This document shows positions 7,491-12,975 of a stretch of 12,991 bases of DNA, piece after piece. The first letter of the stretch is position 1; each line of letters begins with the position of its first letter. The position numbers and the translations under genes were made by a program. This DNA comes from Solirubrobacterales bacterium (GTDB taxonomy: Bacteria; Actinomycetota; Thermoleophilia; Solirubrobacterales; Solirubrobacteraceae), in the NCBI GenBank assembly GCA_003157595.1, contig PMKB01000069.1, positions 1 through 12,991 of the forward strand. The letters are read 5' to 3'. The notes beneath the pieces were generated by a model. That model was not told the origin of the DNA. It was given only the letters and a program-made list of their open reading frames with translations, and ran no database searches.

Positions 7491-7496
7491 AGTGTA
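7491..7496 (-). promoter_or_regulatory. Candidate -10 element for leaderless dsbA-like mRNA
   Basis: The minus strand reads TACACT, then seven bases, then the ATG at 7483. The 53-base gap to the VKOR stop is visibly AT-richer than its surroundings and also holds the 8-bp palindrome GCTTAAGC at 7516-7523. No clear -35 is present. The gene may thus be transcribed both alone and with VKOR. Confidence 0.45.
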
Positions 7497-7536
7497 TCGG
7501 GAGCTATTAGTGCGAGCTTAAGCGTCGGTCGCGCAT

Positions 7537-8010
7537 CTACTGTGGCTGGAGCGGGGGCTGGAGCGGCCGCTGGGACGGACCGGGCGGGCGCAGGTAGCGG
7601 ACCAGCGAGAGACACAGCAGCACCGTCAGGATGGTCGCGGAGCCGACGCACCACTCGCAGTAGATCGGGTGACCGGTGATCGTGAAGGTCTCCTGCCAGG
7701 TTAAGAAGGCGCTGAAGCCGAAGCCGAACAGCGTCAGGCCCAGGGTCGCGAGCCGGGTCCACTCCTGCTCCGGCAGTAGCAGCGAGGCGATGATGCCGAC
7801 GTAGCCGATCAGGCCGAGCAGGGCGACCGGCACGCCGCCGACCTCGGAGTACTTCGAGTTCTGGACGGTCTGGCAGGAGCTGTGCCCGTTGTGCCCGCCC
7901 GCGCAGGCGATGACGAGATGGCCGTAGTGCACGATCGTCAGGTAGGTCGCGTCGCCGAGCCCGAGCACCGCCAGCACGATCATCACGCGAACCATCGTCC
8001 GCCGGCTCAT
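7537..8010 (-). CDS. Vitamin K epoxide reductase (VKOR) family protein
   Basis: This encodes 157 residues with four to five membrane helices, the usual size of a bacterial single-domain VKOR. The redox centre CEWC is at 118-121. A second pair of cysteines, C36 and C46, lies in the outward loop, followed by QNSKYSEVGGVPVALLGLIGY, the conserved segment of the family. In bacteria that lack DsbB, VKOR re-oxidises DsbA-like proteins and passes electrons to a quinone; the DsbA-like gene directly downstream fits this. The C-terminal tail is Pro/Gln-rich (LQPPLQP) and is encoded by a 12-base-period direct repeat (GGCTGGAGCGG at 7544-7554 and 7556-7566). ATG at 8010 is chosen; ATG at 7995 is possible. 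A short ORF upstream overlaps this start as ATGA, and a GAGAAG lies 11 bases before the start. Confidence 0.93.
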   Translation of the reverse strand: MSRRTMVRVMIVLAVLGLGDATYLTIVHYGHLVIACAGGHNGHSSCQTVQNSKYSEVGGVPVALLGLIGYVGIIASLLLPEQEWTRLATLGLTLFGFGFSAFLTWQETFTITGHPIYCEWCVGSATILTVLLCLSLVRYLRPPGPSQRPLQPPLQPQ

Positions 8011-8036
8011 CGCGGCCAGATCTTCTCGCGCGCCAT
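8007..8036 (-). CDS. Possible 9-residue upstream ORF before VKOR
   Basis: ATG at 8036 opens a nine-codon ORF (MAREKIWPR) whose TGA overlaps the VKOR start as ATGA. A TATGCT hexamer lies nine bases before its ATG, so ribosomes could load here on a nearly leaderless mRNA and re-start on VKOR. It is too short for coding statistics and may be chance. Confidence 0.25.
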   Translation of the reverse strand: MAREKIWPR

Positions 8037-8045
8037 CGGCCCGGC

Positions 8046-8055
8046 AGCATACGCT
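8046..8055. promoter_or_regulatory. Symmetric (two-way) -10 element between VKOR and MFS genes
   Basis: AGCATACGCT has the form A-N3-TA-N3-T. It therefore offers TACGCT to the plus strand (8050-8055, toward the MFS gene) and TATGCT to the minus strand (8046-8051, toward VKOR), sharing the central TA. Symmetric -10 elements of this form are known to drive divergent transcription. It lies in the 157-base divergent gap. No strong -35 is seen on either side. Confidence 0.4.
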
Positions 8056-8090
8056 GGTCCTGCGGCGCCCGCTGCCGCCCCGCGATCGCC

Positions 8091-8171
8091 ATGCCAGCCA
8101 CCATCGCCGTCAGTCCAGTCCCCGCCGTCGGTCCGCCGCCGCGGCCCGCGCTCCCCGCCTGCGCGCCGTGA
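8091..8171 (+). CDS. Possible 26-residue Pro-rich leader ORF before MFS gene
   Basis: ATG at 8091 opens a 26-codon ORF that ends CAP-stop, its TGA overlapping the MFS GTG as GTGA. The peptide is Pro-rich (AVGPPPRPALPACAP) with a triple proline and a final proline before the stop; both slow ribosomes. The MFS gene has no Shine-Dalgarno, so coupling from this ORF would explain its start. No ribosome site is clear for the ORF itself, and GC-rich DNA readily encodes Pro, so this is tentative. Confidence 0.25.
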   Translation: MPATIAVSPVPAVGPPPRPALPACAP

Positions 8172-9364
8172 GCACGCAGGCTGAGGGCCTGCGCGGGGCG
8201 CCGCGCCTGCTTGCGGTGATCGGCGCCCCGGGCGCGCGGGGGCTGCTGGTCGCGCGCACGCTCGGGTCGCTGCCGGTCGGGATGGTCCCGCTCGGCATCA
8301 TCCTGCTGCTGCGGGCGTCGGGGCGCTCCTACGCGCTGGCCGGGATCGCCGACGGGGCCTACGCGCTCGGCCTGGCGGCGATGCAGCCGCTGCTCGGTCG
8401 CCTGATCGACCGCGTCGGCATGGGGCGCGTGCTCGCGCCGCTCGCACTCGTCTTCCCCGGCGTCCTGGTGGCCGTGGCGCTCGCCGGGTCCAATCGTGCG
8501 CCGGCCGCGGTCACCGTGGGTCTGGCGTTGGGGTGCGGGGCGACCCTGCCGCCGCTTGGGGCGTGCATGCGCTCGCTGTGGCCGACGCTGATCTCAAGCC
8601 CGGCGCTGCGCCCGACCGCGTTCGCGATCGACGCCGTGCTGCAGGAGCTGGCGTTCGTGCTCGGCCCGCCGCTGCTGGCGCTGCTGGTCACGGTCGAAAG
8701 TCCGAGGGTCGCGCTGTTCGCCGCGGCCGGCGCCGGTGGGGTGGGGGCCAGCGTGTTCGCGGCGCGTGCCCGCTCGCGTCACGTGCCGACGCGCCGCGCG
8801 AGTGGCGCGCTGCGATCGGCGGGTGTGCGCCGCCTGCTGCTGATGAGCGCCGTGCTCGGCGGCTCCTTCGGCGCCACGGAGGTGGCGATGCCGGCGTTCT
8901 GCGAGCACCATGGCGCGCGGGCCTCCGCCGGGCTGATCCTCGCGGCGCTTGCGCGCGGGTCGGCCTGTGGGGGCGCGATCTTTGGCGCGCGCGCGCCGCG
9001 CGTCCCGGTGCCGCGACGGCTGCTGGTCGCGCTGTGCGCCTACGGCCTGCTGCTCGTGCCGCTGCTGGCGGCGTCGTCGATCCCGCTGATGGCGGCGCTG
9101 GCGTTCCTCGCAGGCATGCCGATCGCGCCGGTCTTCGCCGGCACCTACCTGCTGCTTGACCGCTTCAGCGTCGCCGGCGCTGCGACTGAGACCTTCGCCT
9201 GGAACACGACCTGCACCTTCGCCGGCGCCTCGATCGGCACCGCGCTGGGCGGGGCGCTGATCGCTCCAGGCACCTACCGCGCGGCGATCGCGCTGGCCGT
9301 CGGGCTCGGACTGGCGTGCCTGGCGCTGGTCGGCGGCTACGCTCACGGGACCGAGCTTGACTGA
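8168..9364 (+). CDS. Major facilitator superfamily (MFS) transporter
   Basis: This encodes 398 residues with about twelve membrane helices in two halves, a usual MFS length. The loop between helices 2 and 3 carries the MFS motif A in the form LGRLIDRVGMGRVL (76-89). A second, Arg-rich cytoplasmic loop at about 195-220 separates the halves. The gene resembles the uncharacterised actinobacterial exporters of this superfamily; the substrate cannot be told. The GTG start at 8168 fits because only about 25 residues precede helix 1. No Shine-Dalgarno is present, and the start overlaps the stop of a possible leader ORF. It is divergent from the VKOR gene. A hairpin overlaps the stop codon. No regulator gene adjoins it. 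Confidence 0.88.
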   Translation: MSTQAEGLRGAPRLLAVIGAPGARGLLVARTLGSLPVGMVPLGIILLLRASGRSYALAGIADGAYALGLAAMQPLLGRLIDRVGMGRVLAPLALVFPGVLVAVALAGSNRAPAAVTVGLALGCGATLPPLGACMRSLWPTLISSPALRPTAFAIDAVLQELAFVLGPPLLALLVTVESPRVALFAAAGAGGVGASVFAARARSRHVPTRRASGALRSAGVRRLLLMSAVLGGSFGATEVAMPAFCEHHGARASAGLILAALARGSACGGAIFGARAPRVPVPRRLLVALCAYGLLLVPLLAASSIPLMAALAFLAGMPIAPVFAGTYLLLDRFSVAGAATETFAWNTTCTFAGASIGTALGGALIAPGTYRAAIALAVGLGLACLALVGGYAHGTELD

Positions 9365-9378
9365 GAAGACATCTCAGT
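9360..9378. terminator. Hairpin over the MFS stop codon, possible terminator
   Basis: ACTGAGA (9360-9366) and TCTCAGT (9372-9378) form a perfect 7-bp stem with a 5-base loop, and the MFS TGA stop lies inside the left arm. No T-tract follows, so it would be a non-canonical terminator or an mRNA 3'-end structure. A second small stem, CCGGC/GCCGG, lies at 9395-9408. Confidence 0.35.
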
Positions 9379-9459
9379 GGTCCCCGCGCTCGCTCCGGCG
9401 CTCGCCGGCCCCCCAAGCGCGCCATCGAGCTGACTCCATGGCGCTTCCCCGCCACGCAC

Positions 9460-9465
9460 TACGAT
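9460..9465 (+). promoter_or_regulatory. Candidate -10 element for leaderless adh mRNA
   Basis: TACGAT stands seven bases before the ATG at 9473, and there is no Shine-Dalgarno between them. This supports ATG 9473 over ATG 9479 and marks the start of the dehydrogenase-methylase-LysE unit. No clear -35 is seen. Confidence 0.45.
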
Positions 9466-9472
9466 CCGGCGC

Positions 9473-10576
9473 ATGAGGATGAGGGCCGCGGTGCTTGAGC
9501 AGTTCGGCCGGCCGCTGGTCGTGCAGGAGATCGAGCTGGCCGATCCGGGGCCCGGTGAGGTGCTCGTGCGCCTGGTTGCGTGCGGCATCTGTCACACCGA
9601 CGCCTACACCGCGTCGGGCGTCGACCCGTCGGGCTATGCGCCGTGCGTGCTCGGCCACGAGGGCGCGGGTGTGGTGGAGCGGATCGGCGCGGATGTAACG
9701 ATGGTGGCGGAGGGCGACCACGTGGTGACGCTGTTCTCGCCGCAGTGCGGCGAATGCGTCCACTGCGCAAGCCCCGACACGAACCTATGTCTCGCGATCC
9801 GCGAGCAGCAGAACCTCGGCCACCTCCCCGATGGCACGACTCGCCTCTCGCGCCAGGGCGAGCCGCTGCGCCACTTCATGGGGACCTCGACGTTCGCGGA
9901 GTACACCGTGATGCCGCAGATTGCGCTCGCCAAGATCGACCCGCAGGCCCCGCTGGACGCTGCCTGCCTGTTCGCCTGTGGCCTGTCGACCGGCCTGGGG
10001 GCGGCGCTGCGCACGGCCAAGGTGCGGGCCGGCTCGACCGCCGTCGTGTTCGGCGCCGGGATGGTCGGCCTCGGCGCCGTCGCCGGCTGCCGGCTGGCGG
10101 GAGCCGAGCGGATCGTCTGCGTCGACCTCTCGCCGCAGCGTCTCGAGCTGGCGCGCGGCCAGGGAGCCACCGACACGATGACCGGCGGCGAGGGGGTCGT
10201 CGAGAAGATCCTCGAGATGACCGGCGGATTCGGTGCCGACTACACCTTCGAGGCGACCGGCAACGTCAAGGTGATGCGCCAGGCCGTCGAGGCCGCGCGG
10301 ATGGGCTGGGGCCTGTGCACGATCGCCGGCGTTGCCGGCCGGGGCGAGACGCTCGAGGTGGTCCCGCGCTACCTGATCACCGGGCGACGCGTGTGTGGCT
10401 CGTCGTTCGGCGGCCTCAAGGGCCGCGACGACGTGCCGGCGCTGGTCGACCGCTTCATGGCCGGCGAGATCGACGTGGCGCCGTTCATCTCCCATCGGAT
10501 CACGCTCGATCAGGTCAACCGCGGCTTCGAGCTGATGGAGGCGCATGACGGCATCCGCAGCGTCATCGAGTTCTGA
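9473..10576 (+). CDS. Class III alcohol dehydrogenase / thiol-dependent formaldehyde dehydrogenase
   Basis: This encodes 367 residues, a zinc-dependent medium-chain dehydrogenase. Catalytic zinc ligands are C40 (CGICHTDAYT), H62 with E63 (LGHEGAG) and C169 (LFACGLSTG). The structural zinc site is C92, C95, C98 and C106. The Rossmann motif is GAGMVG (194-199), with D218 marking NAD preference. The segments TNLC, LPDGTTR, MGTSTFAEYTV and the end IRSVIEF are typical of class III (FrmA/AdhC), which oxidises the thiol adduct of formaldehyde. In human class III a D-x-E pair binds glutathione; here it is D51-P-S53, so the glutamate is replaced. Actinobacteria generally use mycothiol, so the thiol partner is open. 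The sequence is less like the mycothiol-dependent enzyme (MscR). It is the first gene of a three-gene unit, and the next gene starts inside its last 32 bases. Confidence 0.9.
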   Translation: MRMRAAVLEQFGRPLVVQEIELADPGPGEVLVRLVACGICHTDAYTASGVDPSGYAPCVLGHEGAGVVERIGADVTMVAEGDHVVTLFSPQCGECVHCASPDTNLCLAIREQQNLGHLPDGTTRLSRQGEPLRHFMGTSTFAEYTVMPQIALAKIDPQAPLDAACLFACGLSTGLGAALRTAKVRAGSTAVVFGAGMVGLGAVAGCRLAGAERIVCVDLSPQRLELARGQGATDTMTGGEGVVEKILEMTGGFGADYTFEATGNVKVMRQAVEAARMGWGLCTIAGVAGRGETLEVVPRYLITGRRVCGSSFGGLKGRDDVPALVDRFMAGEIDVAPFISHRITLDQVNRGFELMEAHDGIRSVIEF

Positions 10577-11411
10577 CCCGATCGTCCTGGACACGAACCT
10601 CGTGCTCGAGGCCGACTGCGCGCTCGTGCTCCCGCGGCTGCCGGAGGGCGCGTTCGAGCTGATCTACATCGACCCCCCGTTCAACACGGGCGCGCGTCGG
10701 CGTCACCAGCGCCTGGAGGTCGTTCGCGACGACGCCGGCGAGCGCACCGGCTTCGGCGGCCACCGCTACCGCTCGAGCGCGCTCGGTGAGGCGCTGGACT
10801 ACGACGACCGCTTCGAGGACTACCTCGCGTTCCTTAGCCCCAAGCTCGAACGCGCACGCGAGCTGCTCGCCCCCGAGGGGACGCTCTACGTGCACCTCGA
10901 CTACCGCGAGGCGCACTACGTCAAGGTCGCGCTCGACCGCATCTTCGGCCGCGAGTGCTTCCTCAACGAGATCATCTGGGCCTACGACTACGGAGCCAAG
11001 CCGACGCGCCGCTGGCCAGCCAAGCACGACACGATCCTCGTCTATGTCCGCACCCCGGGAGCGCACCTGTTTGACGCCGAGGCGGTCGAGCGCGAGCCCT
11101 ACATGGCGCCCGGCCTCGTCGGCCCCGAGAAGGCCGCGCGCGGCAAGCGCCCGACCGACACCTGGTGGCACACGATCGTCCCCACAAACGGTCGCGAGCG
11201 CACCGGCTACCCGACGCAGAAGCCCGAGGGCGTCCTTCGCCGGATCGTCTCGGCCTCATCGCGCCCCGGCGGCTGGTGCCTTGACTTCTTCGCCGGCTCC
11301 GGCACGCTGGGCGCGGTGTGCGCGCAGCTCGGACGCCACTACGTGCTGATCGACTCCAGTCCGCAAGCGATCGCGGTGATCCGCGCGCGCCTGGGGATCG
11401 AGGAGGGCTGA
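10545..11411 (+). CDS. Beta-class DNA methyltransferase, probably N6-adenine
   Basis: This encodes 288 residues. The catalytic motif comes first: LIYIDPPFNTG with DPPF at 43-46. The SAM-binding motif comes last: DFFAGSGTLG (FAGSG at 249-253), preceded by TGYPTQKPEGVLRRI (220-234). This order defines the beta class of amino-methyltransferases, and DPPF favours N6-adenine over N4-cytosine. A variable region (about 146-218) should hold the recognition part. It is shorter than CcrM and has no extra C-terminal domain. No restriction enzyme is nearby, so it looks like an orphan methylase. The ATG at 10545 lies inside the dehydrogenase gene (32-base overlap); GGAGG at 10537-10541 sits three bases upstream, and the conserved LDTNLVLEADC segment begins too early for a later start. 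It is followed by the LysE gene with a one-base overlap. Confidence 0.9.
   Translation: MTASAASSSSDPIVLDTNLVLEADCALVLPRLPEGAFELIYIDPPFNTGARRRHQRLEVVRDDAGERTGFGGHRYRSSALGEALDYDDRFEDYLAFLSPKLERARELLAPEGTLYVHLDYREAHYVKVALDRIFGRECFLNEIIWAYDYGAKPTRRWPAKHDTILVYVRTPGAHLFDAEAVEREPYMAPGLVGPEKAARGKRPTDTWWHTIVPTNGRERTGYPTQKPEGVLRRIVSASSRPGGWCLDFFAGSGTLGAVCAQLGRHYVLIDSSPQAIAVIRARLGIEEG
11401..11406 (+). promoter_or_regulatory. Ribosome binding site that fixes the LysE start
   Basis: A full AGGAGG lies in the last codons of the methyltransferase gene, four bases before ATG 11411. It decides this start over the longer open frame upstream and is the only consensus-strength Shine-Dalgarno in the window. Confidence 0.8.
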
Positions 11412-12052
11412 TGCTGCCGGGGCGCCACCTCGTCGAGTTCTTCGTGACGGTCTACGTGGTGATCCTGATCCCGGGGCCGAGCGTGCTGTTCATCGTCAGC
11501 CGCGGTATCGCGCTCGGCCGGCGCGCCGCGCTGGCGACCGTGCTGGGCAACAGCAGCGGCTTCGCCGTGCAGCTGACGCTGGTGTCGCTCGGGCTGGGCG
11601 CGATCATCGAGCGCTCTGACACGGTGTTCGTGATCCTGAAGCTGCTCGGCGCCGCCTACCTCGTCTACCTCGGCGTGCGCAACGTCCGCGAGCGCAAGGC
11701 CCTGGCCGGGCTGCTCGGCGTCGGTCAGGGCGCCCCCAAGCCAATGCCGACGATCATCCGCGAGGGGTTCATCGTCGGCGTCACCAACCCCAAGGGGATC
11801 ATCATCTTCACCGCGATCCTGCCGCAGTTCATCGAGCGCTCGCAGGGACACGCGTCACTGCAGCTGCTGACGCTCGGCGCGATCTGCATCGGTCTGGCGA
11901 TGCTCTCCGACGGCGCCTGGGGGCTCGCATCGGGGAGCGCGCGCGCCTGGCTCGGCCGCTCGCCAAAGCGCCTCGAGCGACTCAGCGCGACCGGCGGCGT
12001 GATGCTCGTCGGGCTGGGCGTCGGCCTGGCGGTGACCGGGCGTCAGCCGTAG
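11411..12052 (+). CDS. LysE family amino-acid/metabolite exporter
   Basis: This encodes 213 residues with six membrane helices, the usual length of LysE/RhtB exporters. Family marks are IPGPSVLFIVSRGIALGRRAAL with PGPS at 21-24, LGNSSG (45-50), the AAYLVYLGVRNVR helix (81-93) and TNPKGIIIFTAILPQF (125-140). Members export amino acids or related small molecules using the proton gradient; the substrate is not predictable here. The frame is open further upstream, but homology begins at MLPGRHLVEFF and a strong AGGAGG lies just before ATG 11411. The start overlaps the methyltransferase stop (TGATG), so both are on one mRNA with the dehydrogenase. It ends before a C-rich repeat and a convergent gene. 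Confidence 0.92.
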   Translation: MLPGRHLVEFFVTVYVVILIPGPSVLFIVSRGIALGRRAALATVLGNSSGFAVQLTLVSLGLGAIIERSDTVFVILKLLGAAYLVYLGVRNVRERKALAGLLGVGQGAPKPMPTIIREGFIVGVTNPKGIIIFTAILPQFIERSQGHASLQLLTLGAICIGLAMLSDGAWGLASGSARAWLGRSPKRLERLSATGGVMLVGLGVGLAVTGRQP

Positions 12053-12090
12053 CTGCTCGCCCGCGCTCCTCACGCCCGGCGCTCCGGCCG

Positions 12091-12170
12091 CGCTCGCCCC
12101 GCCACGCGCTCGCCCCGCCACGCGCCCCGCCCCGCCCCGCGCTCGCCCGCGCACGCCCCGCGCGCACCGC
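12091..12170. repeat. C-rich repeat tract with G-quadruplex potential on the minus strand
   Basis: The gap between the convergent LysE and hydroxylase genes (12053-12174) is almost pure G+C and C-biased on the plus strand. It contains a perfect 16-bp tandem repeat (CGCTCGCCCCGCCACG at 12091-12106 and 12107-12122) followed by CCCCG units to about 12140. The minus strand reads GGG-N7-GGGG-C-GGGG-C-GGGG, which fits the G3+N1-7 quadruplex rule. It may act in termination of either gene: structure for the minus transcript, C-rich Rho-loading for the plus one. Confidence 0.6.
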
Positions 12171-12174
12171 GGCC

Positions 12175-12936
12175 CTACGCGCCCGCCCGCCGCTCCTTCA
12201 TCGCCTCGAAGCGCTTCTCCCAGTCGTTGTGGCGCCGCTTGGCGTCGCCGATGAACGGGGAGAAGGCGATCGCCCACAGCACCCCGGCGTTCAGCCAGCG
12301 CGCCGGCGAACGCAGCGGCCGCACGAAGTCGACGAACAGCACGACGCGGGTGCCGTCGGTGTCGTTCCAGGCCTCGTGCTCGTAGGTGTCGTCGAAGATC
12401 ATCGACGCCCCCTCGGCCCAGTGGCGGGTCTCGGTGTCGACGCGGATCCCGCACTGCTCCGCCGGCTCGGGGATCAGCAGGCCGAGGTGGTAGCGCATCA
12501 CGCCCTTGTAGGGGCCGCGGTGCGCGGGCAGGTGCTTGCCCGGGGCGAGGATCGAGAAGAACGCCGTCTTCATCCCCGGGATCTGCGCGCACAGCTCCGC
12601 GGTCTGCGGGCAGCGCGCGCAGTTGGCCTCCGACTTGAAGCCGTAGCCGTAGAGGAAGTAGGTCTTCCAGCGGTCGTCGGTGGTCATCGTCGCCTGGTCG
12701 ACCGAGATGTCCTGGAAGTTCGGCAGGTGCTCCTGGTCCTCGAGCACGCTGTCGAGCTCGGCGCGGATGTCGCGCCACCCTGCCTCGAGCGTCTTGGCCC
12801 AGGGGAAGGTGTCGTTGTCGAAGAACGGCTGGTCGCCGACCAGCGAGGAGCGCCCCAGCCAGCGTTCGAGCGGCGGCAGCGCGCGCTCGCCGAAGGCGAC
12901 GGTCCCTTCAACGACGCGTTCGCGCAGTGTGCTCAT
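12175..12936 (-). CDS. Aspartyl/asparaginyl beta-hydroxylase family Fe(II)/2OG oxygenase
   Basis: This encodes 253 residues. The family core is clear: WKTYFLYGYG (90-99), PGKHLPAHRGPYKG with H139, RYHLGLLIP (148-156), and FDDTYEHEAWN (181-191) with H187, then TRVVLFVDF with R197. H139 and H187 fit the two-histidine iron site of this family, which lacks the usual acidic ligand, and R197 fits 2-oxoglutarate binding. Members hydroxylate Asp/Asn in peptides, or lipid A in the LpxO group; with no sign of LPS here the substrate is unknown. C106, C109 and C116 (NCARCPQTAELC) form a notable cluster. A hydrophobic stretch at about 214-230 may touch the membrane. ATG at 12936 is preferred over TTG at 12945 because the TTG overlaps the TAGGAT hexamer. 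The gene stands alone, convergent with LysE. Confidence 0.87.
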   Translation of the reverse strand: MSTLRERVVEGTVAFGERALPPLERWLGRSSLVGDQPFFDNDTFPWAKTLEAGWRDIRAELDSVLEDQEHLPNFQDISVDQATMTTDDRWKTYFLYGYGFKSEANCARCPQTAELCAQIPGMKTAFFSILAPGKHLPAHRGPYKGVMRYHLGLLIPEPAEQCGIRVDTETRHWAEGASMIFDDTYEHEAWNDTDGTRVVLFVDFVRPLRSPARWLNAGVLWAIAFSPFIGDAKRRHNDWEKRFEAMKERRAGA

Positions 12937-12940
12937 CGAG

Positions 12941-12955
12941 CCCAATCCTATTGGG
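12941..12955 (-). promoter_or_regulatory. Leaderless promoter inside a palindrome, hydroxylase gene
   Basis: The minus strand reads CCCAATAGGATTGGG, a perfect 6-bp inverted repeat (CCCAAT/ATTGGG) around AGG. It contains TAGGAT (12945-12950), the classic actinobacterial -10, eight bases before ATG 12936, so transcription would begin at the start codon. The palindrome could be an operator over the -10. Confidence 0.5.
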
Positions 12956-12956
12956 T

Positions 12957-12975
12957 CGCCCGGTAACGCCGGGCG
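12957..12975. repeat. Perfect 7-bp inverted repeat upstream of the hydroxylase promoter
   Basis: CGCCCGG (12957-12963) and CCGGGCG (12969-12975) pair perfectly around the loop TAACG. On the minus strand it covers the -35 area of the hydroxylase promoter. It could be an operator or the terminator hairpin of a gene beyond the window edge; no T-tract adjoins it. Confidence 0.35.

Noticed and set aside
7544..7566. An 11-base direct repeat in the VKOR 3' end as a mobile or regulatory repeat
   Set aside because: It lies in coding sequence and simply encodes the repeated Leu-Gln-Pro tail.
7484..8104. An N-terminal extension of the DsbA-like gene up to 8104, giving a 470-residue protein
   Set aside because: The extension reads through the VKOR gene in another frame and is Arg/Pro-rich. 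The natural N-terminus, anchor helix and -10 hexamer all point to ATG 7483.
11318..11410. A longer LysE start at 11318
   Set aside because: The extra 31 residues are Arg-rich shadow of the methyltransferase end; AGGAGG and family homology fix the start at 11411.
12053..12174. The C-rich repeat as a CRISPR array or attachment site
   Set aside because: The units are adjacent with no spacers, and there is no integrase, cas gene or tRNA nearby.
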